64,000 bases of DNA. Source: Oncomelania hupensis. Lineage: Eukaryota; Mollusca; Gastropoda; Littorinimorpha; Pomatiopsidae. The notes under the pieces are model-generated. The model had not been told where the DNA came from and did no database searches. It saw only the letters and a program-made list of their open reading frames with translations. Where the stretch lies: NCBI GenBank assembly GCA_036898135.1, contig CM072520.1:2432343-2496342 (forward strand), in the 5' to 3' direction. Made by a program: the position numbers and the translations under genes. Of this stretch, positions 1-10,844 are shown one piece after another (within the stretch, counting starts at the first letter, position 1; each line of letters opens with the position of its first letter).

Positions 1-145
1 AGGGAGCGTTTGAACTGCTCCTTACAAGGAAAAGCGCTTAATAAATATCCTTAAAATTAGTTCCCAGCAAAGCTGGGGAACTATAGTTTTAGGCTTTGTC
101 GTCCGTCAGTCCAGCTGTCACTTTTGCGCACTTTTCTCTCAAACT
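1..145. other. Unassigned flank
   Basis: No gene, repeat or regulatory motif was recognised here. The stretch ends where the pentanucleotide tail of the neighbouring LINE begins. Confidence 0.5.
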
Positions 146-1335
146 ATACTATCCTATCCTATCCTATCCCGTAACTCGAAGGTCGTAGGGGCACCACAGA
201 TGATCGTGTAACCAGCGCACTCCATCTTTCCCTGTCCTCAGCAACCCTGATTGTTTCGCTCAGTGTCAAACCAGTCCATTCTCGAATGTTGTCCTCCCAC
301 CTCTTTTTCGGTCTCCCTCTTCTTCTACCTCCTTGTACTGTGCCTTTCAGGATGGTCTTTGCAAGACCTGATTATCTGGTGACGTGGCCGTCGGAGTTTC
401 CATTTCTTCACCACTTTGAGCAGGTCATCGTGCTGCCCAATGGCTTGTTTGATGGTCTGTCGGACTTCGTCGTTGGTGGTGTGCTGGGTATAGGAAATGC
501 CCAGAAGTCTTCTGTAGCACCTCATCTCCATGTCTTGTATTCTTCGTTGTAAATCTGCTGTGAGGGTCCATGTTTTGCAAGCGTATAGGAAGATGGAGAT
601 GACAAAGGAGTGCAACAGTCTTATCTTGGAATGTAGATTGATAGTCTTGTCTTCCCAAATGGGCTTCAACCTCGCCAGTGAAGCAGTTGTTTGTGCGATC
701 CTGGAGAGGACCTCCTGTCGGGACCCATTGTCTGATACAATGGCTCCTAAATATTTGAAGCTATGGCTTGTGTTGGGGGATTGGCCTTGGACTTCGATGT
801 CCGTGTTGATGCCATTGGTGTTGTTGGTCATTATTTTGGTCATCTCTGAACTTATTTCCATTCCATAGGTTCTGGAGGTGGTGTCAAGCCTCGGTACCAG
901 CTATTCAAGTTCTTGTTCCTCTCCAGCCAATCCATCAATGTCATCCGCAAAACGAAGGTTGGAGATTGCTCTTCCTCTATGCTGACTGTGCCTTTGTGAT
1001 CTGCAAGGGCATTTGACATGATGCACTCTAGGAAGATGTTGAAGAGTGTTGGAGAGAGTATGCATCCCTGACGCACACCGATTGTTGTTCTGAACCAGTT
1101 TCTGATGGTGCTGTTGTGAAGGACTCCACTGGTAGCCTTGTCATACAGGCTTTTGATGACTTCAATAATTTTAGGGCTGATGTTGTACACTCTCATGGTT
1201 GCCTACAGAGCTCATGCCACACTCGGTCAAACGCCTTTTTGAAGTCTACGAACGCATGATATAGATGTTGTTGGTGCTGTAGGTATTTCTCGCAGATTAT
1301 TCTGAGGATCTCCCTTGTCATCTCCATCTTCCTAT
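146..1335 (-). pseudogene. RTE-like LINE copy A, reverse transcriptase and C-terminal part
   Basis: This is the 3' half of a non-LTR retrotransposon polyprotein. Read on minus from 1335 it begins with the RT fingers motif FVDFKKAFDRVWH, then GVRQGCILSPTLFN around 1050-1090. The FADD box (catalytic Asp pair) is broken by a frameshift near 960. The C-terminal segment LQRRIQDMEMRCYRRLLGIS follows, then a basic KKWKLRR stretch. The 3' end is a (GGATA)n tail at 146-170. At least two frameshifts separate the open pieces (852-1196, 325-861), so it is dead and 5' truncated. Copies B to E in this window share the same C-terminus. The family is a common RTE-like endonuclease/reverse transcriptase of molluscs and cnidarians; the clade name is inference. 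Confidence 0.9.
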
Positions 1336-2845
1336 ATGTCACGTGGGGTTTATGGGCTCTGCACAATGGAATTATGGACCCTCACGTTTATTCGGTGGGA
1401 ACTGCTAGTAAGTCACCCTATGAATTACTTTAATAAATTTATTTGTTTAGCTCGTTCTGTGTTAAGGTTGGGGTACAGAAATAGATAGAAAAATGGTAAA
1501 AGATTACTGTCACACTAGCTTTCACACGGCTATGAATCATATGTAGTCCAGCCACTTGATAACAGTTAAAATCACACATTTATTTCTTCTACTCTATACA
1601 AGATTCTCTAAGTACTAATCTAACTTACAAAGTCTCAGTCACTGCTAATAGTTCGATCGCTGATAGTCTAGGCAGCTGTTATATCTTCCTCGGGCACTTG
1701 CTATTATATTTCATGTAGATTTGGACTACTGTGGTCCGTTTTACAGTTTCTGAAGAGTTGGACTACTGTGGTCCTGTTTTGATCAGTTTAAGTGCCCCTT
1801 CGTTTTTGCACTTAACTGCTAGATGGTGCGTGCGAAGTCCTTCTGTGAGGTAGCTTCTGGTACACCGTTGTCGTGGTGTAGTTGGGTTCCCTTGCCACGC
1901 TGTGGGGTCTGACAGGGTGTTTTTCAAGGTAGCTCTTTCCGACTTGTGCGGTAGAGGCTCCTCAACCAACTAGTCGTTTCTGTGGAGTGGGGTGCACAGG
2001 ATAGCTCGCCTGCTCGTCTGTAATATAAGAGACGAAATTCTGCACAACCCTGAATAATCGGTTTGTGCAGAGCGTCTCACTGAAAGCCAAAGTAGCCCTC
2101 AGTGATAGCTCCACATCTCTATACATAAGCGACGAACATTCTGCTACTTCCGGGGTCCACTGGAATCTCAACTCTAAATTCCCATACATACATAAATATA
2201 AATCGTGGCTAATTATACACATACAGAATTAATAATAATATAAACATTCAGTGGTACAGTCACTGGTCTGCAAACATACATATAAGTTAAACAACAGTGG
2301 TTCCGTATGGTATGCAACATGGCGGCGCAACCGGTCGTGTTTCGCCACGTGTTCGGCTTTTCCACATGGTCACGCAAATTCGGATTAACAATTCACATTT
2401 ATGCATAGCAAATTCTTCAAACATAATTTCAACAATAATATAAATATATCACGATGAAACAGAAGGGTGTTCATTTACCTGTTTGACAAGTTCAGGCCCG
2501 TGATGACTTGAGAGAATTCTAAGATTCTTCAGTCCTGCTTCCTGGTCTATGAGTGAAGAGATTTCTCTAGCTATCTAAGTAGATGTTACTTCTTCCTCGT
2601 CTCACACACGACTGACTCAAACTGTGTGTAGGTTTTGACCCATCAGAACCGGCTCTACCCGCTTAGCCTGCTGGTCATTGGTTAAACGGTCCGATTCAAA
2701 GCTCAAGTGCTGACTCACTACGCAGCGTGGGTCGGGCTCGCGGTGTGTACTTTAATTGCTGCTGTGTACTATACTGACTCTCTACTGTTACAATGACTAC
2801 ACAAGGCTAAATAGTCATTGGGCAGAGTTAAAACTAGCCAGTTCA
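1336..2845. other. Region without a recognised gene
   Basis: Short ORFs here have no recognisable domain. The phrase TTGGACTACTGTGGTCC occurs twice about 35 bp apart (near 1725 and 1758), a small tandem duplication. An ATGGCGGCG motif, which resembles a YY1 site, lies near 2320. Parts could be LTR or leader of the decayed Ty3 element that follows, but I see no paired LTR. Confidence 0.4.
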
Positions 2846-2855
2846 TGACACTATA

Positions 2856-3020
2856 TACTTGCGAAACATGGACCTTCGCATCAGATCTACAACAAAGAAT
2901 ACAAAGCATGGAGATGAGGTGCTACAGAAGACTTCTGGGCATTTCCTATACCCAGCACATCACCAACAACGAAGTCCGACAGACCATCACACGAGCCATT
3001 GGACAACACGATGACCTGCT
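2856..3020 (+). pseudogene. RTE-like LINE copy B, C-terminal fragment
   Basis: A 55-codon piece of the same LINE as copy A, with the block IQSMEMRCYRRLLGISYTQH. It runs in frame directly into Ty3/Gypsy coding sequence after the residues DDLLAL, so one open frame (2818-3432) joins two unrelated retrotransposons. No LINE 3' tail is present at the junction, so this is not a simple insertion boundary. Confidence 0.85.
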
Positions 3021-3540
3021 CGCTCTTCTCAAGACAAAGAGCATCGATGAACTGTCGCCTCGCATCCAAATGTTCAGAATGGGGCTTATGCTCTATCAGT
3101 TTGACATTGAGTATACTCGTGGCAAAAATCTTATCACAGCCGATGCATTGTCCAGAGCATCCCGCAGTACAGCCACCGAAGACGACCACATGTTTGAAGA
3201 AAACGTCGACCTCATGGTACATCAGGTCATCGCCAATGTCCGAGCCCGAGAACCGAGATTTGAACTGATAAAGAAACACCAAAAGGAAGACCGGGTCTGT
3301 CAACAGATCGCTATGCACTGCAAAACAGAATGGCCAGAAACCTGCCCAAAGATCCCAGACTCAAACCATACTGGTCTGCTCGCTTCGATATCACGCTGGA
3401 CAACGACCTATTTCACTATGGGCCGAGACTGATCGTTCCAGAGAGGCCGAGGGTCCGACATCCTACAGAACATTCACAATGGACATTAGGGCATTGTGAA
3501 GTGTAGGGCGCGAGCAAGAGAAAGTGTCTGGTGACCAGGC
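3021..3540 (+). pseudogene. Ty3/Gypsy-type polyprotein fragment: end of RNase H and linker
   Basis: The phrase FDIEYTRGKNLITADALSRA (about 3103-3165) is the hallmark end of the Ty3/Gypsy RNase H domain, followed by the tether that leads to integrase. The frame ends at 3432. The next stretch, up to the integrase ORF, keeps a recognisable GH..V..CRARAKE zinc-domain remnant around 3487-3540 but contains a stop, so the polyprotein is interrupted here. RT proper, protease and gag are absent. It is a 5'-deleted relic. Confidence 0.85.
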
Positions 3541-4538
3541 ATGTCTACACAGATAGAAGCAATGGTGAAGTGTTCTACCTGTGTTAGAGAAAGAAAAGTG
3601 CCGACTGAACCATTGGTCCCGACAGAAACGCCAGACTATCCATGGCAGAAAGTGGCCATGGATCTATTCGAACTGAACAAGCAGAAGTACCTGATCGTCA
3701 TCGACTACTATTCCAGGTACATTAAGCTGGCCTATCTTACCACCTCTTCCGCTTTCACCGTCATTGACCACCTGAAAGGCATTTTTGGACGTCTCGACAT
3801 CCCTGAGGTCGCCGTATCTGATAAGGGTCCCCAGTTTTCAAGTCGGCAGCTCAAAGCCTTTGCGGAGAAGTATGGATTTACACACCGATATCGATACCGA
3901 TATATCATTTATCAGTACAACTTATGTTAATGTGATGAATAAAAATTGATACAACAACAACAACAACAGATTTACACACCAGTCTAGCAGCTCTTACTAC
4001 CCCCAAGCAAACGGGAACAGAGAGAGCAGTGCAAACGGTCAAGGCGTTGTTGAAGAAAGCAGAGGATCCCTACCTTGCCTTGCTCACATACAGGTCAACA
4101 CCGCTGCAGAATGGCTCGAGTCCTGCTGAACTGCTCATGGGTTGTAAACTGCGGACTGCTCTTCCGGCACTGAAACCCCATTACATTCCCAGAGCTGAGA
4201 GGGAAAACTTTATTAAGAAAGACAGTATCATCAAAGCCAAGCAGAAGATAGACTTTGATCGAGCTCATCGTGCCAGACCTGCAGTAGAGCTCCATACTGG
4301 ACAGGCAGTCATTGTCAATCCAGGCCGAAGAGAAGTGATAATCATAAGATCCCTAGGCAACAGGTCCTATGAAGTCAACATCAACGGTGACCGGCAGCAC
4401 AGAAACCGCCGACAGCTCATCCAGGACAACGAGAGACCAAGAACCAGAGCTCCGGTTCCCGGATCAGATGGCAACATCCTCCCAAGATCAGTGAATTGTG
4501 AACAAGATCCGCCAGAAAAAACAGTCACTGGCAGATGA
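3541..4538 (+). pseudogene. Ty3/Gypsy integrase, split by an insertion and a small deletion
   Basis: The ORF begins with the end of the HHCC zinc domain (CSTCVRERK), then the catalytic core with the first Asp in VAMDLFEL, the second Asp in AVSDKGPQFSS, and the third-acid region YYPQANGNRE after the break. The C-terminal ORF (4029-4538) carries KALLKKAEDPYLALLTYRST and PAELLMGCKLRTALP, typical of the end of Ty3 integrase. An 82-bp element with a 12-bp target duplication sits at 3887-3968. An apparent 2-bp loss around 4015 shifts frame again; together they account for the frame difference between the two ORFs. It is inactive. Confidence 0.9.
3887..3968 (+). mobile_element. 82-bp (CAA)n-tailed retroposon inserted in integrase
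   Basis: The insert is flanked by perfect copies of GATTTACACACC (3875-3886 and 3969-3980), a 12-bp target-site duplication. It ends in (CAA)n, and just before the tail carries GATGAATAAAAATTGATA. This is how the 3' tips of some I/Nimb-type LINEs and their SINEs look. It is therefore a heavily 5'-truncated LINE or a short SINE-like insertion, younger than its host. Confidence 0.85.
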
Positions 4539-4597
4539 AGCTGGTACATCCACTCAGAACACCAATTATGTGACCATACATGCTGTTGTCCGCCGTT

Positions 4598-4935
4598 TCA
4601 CAGTCTAATAGGCCTTCTTGCTGTTGTTCTTGTTCTGTTCAGACTGTTCTCTATTTCCTGGCATTGCTCTTCTATCCAGTTCTCCTTTGCTGTGCGCATA
4701 CCTTTTTGGATGTCATTGTTGATTTTTCGGTAGGCATCAGCTCCCTGTGAGGTGTTCTTTTTCTTTATCATCTCTTCTTTTATCATACAGATCCAAATGT
4801 TCAGGTGTGATCCACGGCGTCTTCTTTGGCCGGTGCATGTCAAGGATCTCAGTAGCGGCATCTGTCACAGCTGAGTTGAAGGTGGTGGTCATGGTGTTGA
4901 CATCTGCTTCACCAACTCCCAAGTGTACAACATCA
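4598..4935 (-). pseudogene. RTE-like LINE fragment, endonuclease-RT linker
   Basis: On minus, two overlapping frames together read as the connector between endonuclease and reverse transcriptase: KKTPWITPEHLDLYDKRR followed, after a frameshift near 4770, by AKENWIEEQCQEIENSLNR. This part lies upstream of the RT region in copies A and C, so it is another piece of the same LINE family. It has neither start nor RT domain. Confidence 0.75.
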
Positions 4936-4949
4936 GCCTTAAAACTACA

Positions 4950-5012
4950 TTACATTACATGGTTATTGCTTTAGGTCCAGCGGGCTCTTCCGAGCCAAAT
5001 CAGGACCAGAGA
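4950..5012 (-). repeat. R1 tail-only copy
   Basis: A minus-strand copy of the 40-bp R1 3' tail (GGTCCTGATTTGGCTCGGAA to GCTGGACCTAAAGCAA) with a (TAATG)n-like simple tail. Other copies are at 16569-16631, 32872-32928 and at the end of 36262. I do not see a clear target duplication here. Confidence 0.75.
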
Positions 5013-5037
5013 GACGTTATCTTAAAATGTTATAAAA

Positions 5038-5211
5038 GTGGTTCAAATCTTAAAATATATACCTGTTACTCTTAAATACTCAAATAAACTTTCACATGAC
5101 ACCTCTTGAAAAGTCTTCTTTAAAACTGATGTATTAAAAATATGTTCTCCTTCCTCAATCAAATCACTAAATTCGGTCTTATCAATAAAATCCAAAACAA
5201 AACGACATGGT
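5038..5211 (-). pseudogene. Second copy of the LINE C-terminus
   Basis: Just downstream of the stop ending DVGLFYRI there is a second, diverged version of the same protein end: CRFVLDFIDKTEF, FNTSVLKKTFQ, LFEYLRVTGIYFKI. It lines up with SECADLLDERETYFGSIPFK and LFQFLHDVGLFYRI of the first. The element therefore carries two successive C-termini, either from template switching between related copies or insertion of a tiny truncated relative. Confidence 0.7.
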
Positions 5212-6018
5212 TTATATGCGATAAAACAAACCAACATCATGTAAAAATTGAAACAAGTGTTGACCATTGCATATTTTAAAAATCTCTTTGAAAGGTATTG
5301 AACCAAAATATGTTTCTCTTTCATCAAGCAGGTCAGCACATTCAGACATGAAATGACGAACGGAAAAGAAGGATTTATCACATGCAAAGCACCATGGTGG
5401 TTCTTCTCCTTTTAACAGGAAACTGTGGGTTACATAAGTATGCCCAATATGAAGGCGAGACAAAACTGTTTCTTCTTTGCGAGTGGATGCAAAGTTAGGC
5501 AAAGAATCTGACAAATCGGGAAGAATTTGAAATAATTTGTTGTTGATATGGTTAGACCAGTCAATCTGCCACAGTCGTTTACAATAAGATCCAGTCATAC
5601 AACGTAGGTCAGAGTAGGGCACAAACTGGAAAATTTCTGGAGGGAAATCGAGATGCAGAGCATCTTTAGCCGCTTTGTCCACTGCAATATTGCCGCGGAT
5701 GCCCATGTGACCAGGGACCCTCAGAAACAAGTTGTGTATGGAGGTCATGGATCTCTGCAAGAAAAGGGTGTGATATCTTTCTCGTGGAAAGAACCTGGAG
5801 TACTGACAGTGAATCAGACATGATTAAAAACGAGTTTTTTTAAATTGATAAACTTGTTTCAGAGCGAGATGAATTGCCTTGAGCTCAGCTGTATAAACAG
5901 AACAAAAATCAGGTAAACGCTGTTGCAAAGGCTGGTCTAAATGTCTCCCAGAGACCGACGCAGCAGCAACTGAATTTCCTTTCTTTGACACGTCCCATAT
6001 CCTGGGTATAAAGCACAC
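5212..6018 (-). pseudogene. LINE RNase H and C-terminal domain
   Basis: Two frames. The first (5824-6018) has DVSKKGNSVAAASVS, where the first catalytic Asp block is expected, and SVYTAELKAIHLAL, the Glu motif. The next codons on minus read IMSDSLSVLQ, the second Asp motif. The second frame (5212-5760) has VPGHMGIRGNIAVDKAAKDA, the His-Asp end of RNase H, followed by LSRLHIGHTYVTHSFLLKGE and a CFAC...H...C zinc-like C-terminus. A frameshift lies near 5800 and another near 6000. Confidence 0.9.
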
Positions 6019-7751
6019 TGTTCTAAATAAAGTTGGTTATAGATGGTTTCAGATGTATTGTTTTTGAGGAAAGCGGACAATTGCCAATTAATGTTTGGGG
6101 TACATAATTTCCATGGGGGAGCTTCAGTCTGAAGCTCATCATCGTTGATGGAAGCAACATCAATGCCTGCTTTTTCCAAATGAGCCTGCATTCTGATGCC
6201 AAACGGAGGTATTGTGTTAGGTTTGGCTTCAAATTTCTGAACAAAATCTGGGTTGAAAACGCAGTCATAGGCGGGGTTCATGGGATCAGTTTTTAATTGT
6301 AAATAGTAATTCAGTGCCAATTTTGTACGTCTCAGCTCCAGCGGGGGTTTGTTAGCTTCCACGTAAAGGCTTTCACAAGGGGAGGTGCGAAACGCACCCA
6401 AAGCAATGCGTAGGGCCTGATGAGCAACTGGGTCTAACATTTTAAGATACGATTTTGTAGCAGAACCATAAACAGTGCAACCATAGTCTAATTTGGATCT
6501 AATTAAAGAACGATATAACAGCAGTAAAGTTTTCTTGTCAGCTCCCCAGTCTGTACCACTGATAACCTTGAGCAAATTGTAGGCCTGCTGACATTTAGTT
6601 TTCAAATCTTTCAGATGAGGAAGGAAGGATAACCTTTGATCAAAAATAACACCCAAAAATTTGACTTGTTGGACCGCTTTTATTGGAGTTTTATTGAGGG
6701 TAATATTAGGATCTTGAATAAATCCCCGGTGCTTGGAAAAGTGAATACATTCAGTTTTTGCTCCAGAAAATTTGAAACCATTTTGTAAAACCCAGTCTTT
6801 AACAGCATTGACACATAACTGTAGCTGACGTTCTGCAGATGCCAAGGTTTTACCTTTGGCTACTAATGCAAAATCGTCAACAAACAAAGAATTGTCGATT
6901 CCCTGTTTCACTGAACGAACATTATTATTTATTTTAATATTAAACAGCAAGGGAGACAAGATGCTACCCTGAGGCACTCCCATCTCCTGTTCCCTCGTAT
7001 CTGATAAAGATCCCCCAACCTTAACCTGAAAAATTCTGTCCGTTAGAAAGTTGGATATAAACAGAGGTAAATGTCCCTTCAAACCCATTTCTTGTAAATC
7101 TGAAAGAATGCCATATTTCCATGTGGTATCATAAGCTTTTTCCAAATCAAACATGATGGCAACGACATGTTCACCCTGGACGAACGCGTTACGGATAAAA
7201 GTTTCCAGTCGCTCCAGGTGATCAACAATACTTCGACTACTTCGAAAGCCACACTGAGTGCTGGATAATATATTATTTCTTTCCAAATACCACAGTAAAC
7301 GGGAATAAACCATTCTTTCCAGCGTCTTGCATAAGCAGGACGTTAAGGCTATTTGTCTGTAGTTTGTTGGATTAGTATGGTCTTTGCCAGGTTTAGGAAT
7401 GGGTACAATAATGGCCTTTCTCCAAGAGGGAGGAAAGGTGCCAGTGATCCAAATCTGATTGAAGATGTCCAGCAATTAAGACCGTGAGTACTTTGTTAAA
7501 TGTCGTAGAAATTGATAATGCACATCATCCGGTCCAACTGCTGAATCTGCACTTTTGTTAATTGCATCGTCAAGCTCGACTAATGAGAACGAAATGTTGT
7601 AGTCTTCAGAATTATCAGAGGTAAACTTTAACCGTTGTTTTTCTTTACTTGCTGCTTGCTGCTTGCTGAAGTTTTTTACATTCATCATCAAACCATGGTT
7701 TTTTAATTGTATACGGTTTTGATGAAGTTTGCGGGATGGACTCCTTGGCAC
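5937..7751 (-). pseudogene. LINE reverse transcriptase
   Basis: One continuous frame with a single TAA at 7476-7478 between KYSRS and LLDIFNQ. RT motifs in order: PGKDHTNPTNYRQIALTS, FRSSRSIVDHLERL, VAIMFDLEKAYDTTWKYGIL (first catalytic Asp), MGVPQGSILSPLLFNI, SLFVDDFALVA (Asp pair, about 6868-6890), then the thumb LDYGCTVYGSA. The region before the stop, up to 7751, holds the usual pre-RT block SADSAVGPDDVHYQFLR. The frame ends at 5937 after a frameshift near 6000 into RNase H. The polymerase core itself is well preserved. Confidence 0.93.
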
Positions 7752-7917
7752 TGTTTTATAACTATGTCAGTGTAGAGCTGTATTGGATCTATGGCATTCG
7801 AAAATTCCCGTTTCTTAGCACGTAACTGAACCTCAGACAGGTTAGAAAACAGACTCCAGTTAGCTTGTTTCAGTTTCCACCTGCCATGAGTTTGCTCAAG
7901 GTTGTCTGAATCATGTT

Positions 7918-8577
7918 TTAATAAAACCGGAAATGGTCGCTGCTATGTAGGTCTACTAAAACTGCCCATTTAAAATCCAAAAGTAAGGAGGGATCACACG
8001 ATATATCAATGTGGGACAAAGAAGCGGTTCTTGCACTGGAAAAAGTTGGAGCACCCTCGTTCAAAGTTACTAGATTCAACGAGTCTAAAATGTCTTCAAT
8101 TATTTTACCCTGAGAATCGGTACGATCGCTACCCCACAGGGGAGAGCGTCCATTAAAATCTCCCAACAACAAAAAAGGGGTAGGTAGCTGTTGGATCAAA
8201 TTCTCAAGTTCATTTTTATTTACTTTTATTGATGGGGTCAAATATATAGAACAAACTGTGAGGGATTTAAAAAGAGATATTCTGGCTGCAACTGCTGGTA
8301 AACTTGTATTAAGTGAAATTGGGTTAAATGGGACGTTTCTATGAATAAAGAGTGAAACGCCTCTAGAAGATATACAATCTAGAGACGCATAACCAGTAAT
8401 ATCGATAAGCTGTTTCTCTGATAAGAGAGTTTCCTGAATGGCCAACACTTCAGGTCGATGCTCTGTCAGCAGACAGCATAGCTCCTCATAATTTGCCCTT
8501 ATCCCTCGGATATTCCATTGTAAAATGGCCATAAAAATAAAGTAAAAGAATGCTAAAATTTTGATATCTGAGAGCAC
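7918..8577 (-). pseudogene. LINE endonuclease domain
   Basis: A 219-codon frame. WNIRGIRANYEELCCLL is the N-terminal Asn motif, VLAIQET carries the catalytic Glu, LLLGDFNGRSPLWGS is the central Asp-Asn motif, and HIDISCDP with SSDHFRFY gives the final Asp-His. This is a full exonuclease-endonuclease-phosphatase fold as used by LINEs to nick target DNA. Downstream, frames are shifted before the RT (7751-7918 is a patchwork), so it is separated from its polymerase. Confidence 0.9.
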
Positions 8578-8579
8578 AA

Positions 8580-9300
8580 TTACGTCTCTTTAGCTTTCGG
8601 ACCCTCGTCCATCTCTTCTTGGTCCATCAACTCCCCGAAACGGTTCTCCGTTTCGAGAGGTTGATGGTGCTTGGAAGAAAGGGGTCGGGCCTTTGAATTT
8701 TCGTCAAAGCCCCGGAACCCGAACTGCCAGCCGACTTCTTCCCCTTCTCCCCAGCACCGGATTTTATATCTTCCTTCTCTCTTTCACCCTTTCAAACCTT
8801 TCCCTCTCCTCCTCTGACGCTCCTCTGCTGAGCCACTAGAATCTTAGCCGCCTCAGCAACTACCCGGTCGCTAAAACCGGTCGTTGCTGGTGCGGCGGCC
8901 TGAGGCCTAGCCTCCTTTGCAGCAGGTGTGACGGCTTTAGACACGGCCGTCTGCGTGTTGTGGGTGACGGTTGGGGACGTGCCCGTCGACACGTTCTCCA
9001 GTGTTATCGGTGGGGCTGGAGAACCCCCGTTTTGAGCAAACAATGTGAGCATTTTTTCTAGGGCTACAGGGTGGATATACACCCAGACAATCCCGCACTG
9101 CCACTACGGTTTTGTTCAAGTTTGACCCATGAGCCGCAGCCTTCTAGCAGAGCTAGGGCAATACACGACCAGCCGTTAGACTGACGCGGGCCACGCCAGC
9201 CTCCCGTCTAGGAGGAGTCCGGGCCAAAGAGTTGTGTTAGTGTGAGGGGCCACAGTCCCTCAGTGACCTCAACCTCCAGGATCCCATTCTCCCCCGACAT
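8580..9300 (-). pseudogene. ORF1-like region of the I-type LINE
   Basis: An ATG at 9300 opens MSGENGILEVEVTEG. The same start is conserved in the second 5'-end copy (around 45527, MSGENGILEFEVIEG), which supports it as the true ORF1 start. Frames break after about 30 codons. An Ala/Pro/Thr-rich piece follows (8792-9082, with PAAKEARPQAAAPA), then a basic tail region to about 8580. ORF1 proteins of this clade bind RNA. I could not find a clean CCHC knuckle, perhaps because of decay. Confidence 0.55.
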
Positions 9301-9597
9301 GGGTTGCCCTGCACGGCAAACGCAGGGGGCCAAGAGAAGGCCACAGAGAAAAAGGAGGGTAGAAAAAGAAGAAATGATGGGGAAAAAGAAGACAGGAAAA
9401 GTCCGGTAAGGCAGAAGAGAGGAAGTCAAAACTGCAGTTTATTGGGAGAATTTACGGGTGAAGAGAATATAGGTGAAAGGGACAATAAGACAGAAACAAG
9501 ACAAAAGAGAAGAAAAATGGGGAGGCAACTTTGTCACCCAGCCAGAGAGAGACTGGGGTCCACCCCCGGCGCGCGGAGCCGAGCCCGTGGGGGCGCC

Positions 9598-10690
9598 CTA
9601 AAACTATTGAAGTCATCAAAAGCCTGTACGACAAGGCTACCAGTGCAGTCCTCCATAACAGCGCCATCGGAAACTGGTTCAGAACAACAATCGGTGTGCA
9701 TCAAGGATGCTACTCTCTCCAGCACTCTTCAACATCTTCCTAGAGCGCATCATTTCAGATGCCCTTGCAGATCACGAAGGCACAGTCAGCATAGGGGGTA
9801 GAGCAATCTTCAACCTTCGTTTTGTGGATGACATTGATGGATTGGCTGGAGAGGAACAAGAACTTGAACAGCTGATACAGAGGCTTGACAGAGCCTATGG
9901 AATGGAAATAAGTGCAGAGAAGACCAAAATGATAACCAACAACACCAATGGCATCAACATGCGATATCAAAGTCCGAGGCCAATCCCTCAACACAGTGCA
10001 TAGCTTCAAATATTTAGGAGCCATTGTATCAGACAATGGGTCCCGACAGGAAGTCCTCTCCAGGATCGCACAAACAACTGCTTCACTGGCGAGGTTGAAG
10101 CCCATTTATAAAGACAGCACCATCAGTCTACATTCCAACGTAAGACTGCTGCGCTCCCTAGTCATCTCCATCTGTCTGTATGCTTGCAAAACATGGACCC
10201 TCACAGCAGATCTACAACGAAGAATATAGAGCATGGAGATGAGGTGCTACAGAAGACTTCTGGGTATTTCCTATACCCAGCACATCACCAACGACGAAGT
10301 CCGACAAACCATCACAATTTGTTTAGGGATTTACAATTAAAAGGTGACAATCAGCATTCAATGGTAATTAATTAAATTTTTTCCTATTTGCGCACACATT
10401 ATGTTGGGTTTCAAATTTGGTTGTAGGACAACACAGTGGTGAAGAAACGGAAACTCCGATGGTATGGCCACGTCACCAGATCATCAGGCCTTGCAAATAC
10501 CATCCTGCAAGGCATAGTGCAAGGAGGTAGAAGAAGAGGGAGACCGAAAAAAGAGATGGGATGACAACATTCGAGAATGGACTGGTTTGACACTGAGCGA
10601 AGCCATCAGGGCTGGTAAGGACAGAGAAAGATGGAGTACGCTGTTTAAACGTTCATCTGTGATGCCCCTACGACCTCCGAGTTACGGGAT
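9598..10690 (+). pseudogene. RTE-like LINE copy C
   Basis: It starts abruptly at the 5' end of the I-type LINE with IEVIKSLYDKATSAVLHN, then the RT block (a frameshift is visible at CYSLQHSS), FVDDIDGLAGEE (catalytic Asp pair near 9825), EISAEKTKMITNN and the tail block with YGHVTRSSGLAN from about 10440. It ends in a (GGATA)n tail near 10690. A 113-bp foreign patch replaces part of the coding region at 10315-10427. The frame is broken several times. Confidence 0.88.
10315..10427 (+). repeat. 113-bp patch, identical to 11035-11147
   Basis: Every base matches the segment 720 bp downstream. It sits in LINE copy C between ACCATCACA and ACAACACAGTGG, and LINE bases present in copies D and E are missing on its right side. 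There is no target duplication, so filler-type repair or a 5'-truncated SINE insertion with deletion are both possible. Confidence 0.9.
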
Positions 10691-10760
10691 AGGATAGGAT
10701 AGGATATTATAATATATTATATTATAAAATATTATATTATTAATTATATTATAATTATGT
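10681..10760. repeat. AT-rich low-complexity stretch
   Basis: The (GGATA)n tail of LINE copy C passes into irregular TTATA repeats. Confidence 0.7.
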
Positions 10761-10844
10761 TTATTATTTTATTTATACACATTTTTTCCAGTCCAGTTCA
10801 GAGGGACTATATAAAACTCAAGGCCTCTTTTGTGTATCCCAGGG

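Larger units (their letters stand above)
5038..9597 (-). mobile_element. I/Nimb-type LINE, near full length, decayed
   Basis: Read on minus from 9597: a GC-rich 5' end (GCCCCCACGGGCTCGGC), an ORF1-like region, an apurinic-type endonuclease, reverse transcriptase, RNase H and a cysteine-rich C-terminus. That domain order is the I superclade (I, Nimb and relatives). A second copy of only the 5' end is at 45292-45828. The ORFs are broken by frameshifts and stops, so the element is inactive. Its 5' end abuts directly on LINE copy C, and its 3' end abuts R1 tail sequence. Confidence 0.85.

Noticed and set aside
286..868. Plus-strand ORFs opposite LINE copy A.
   Set aside because: They are shadows of the minus-strand LINE frames. 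The same holds opposite copies C and E.
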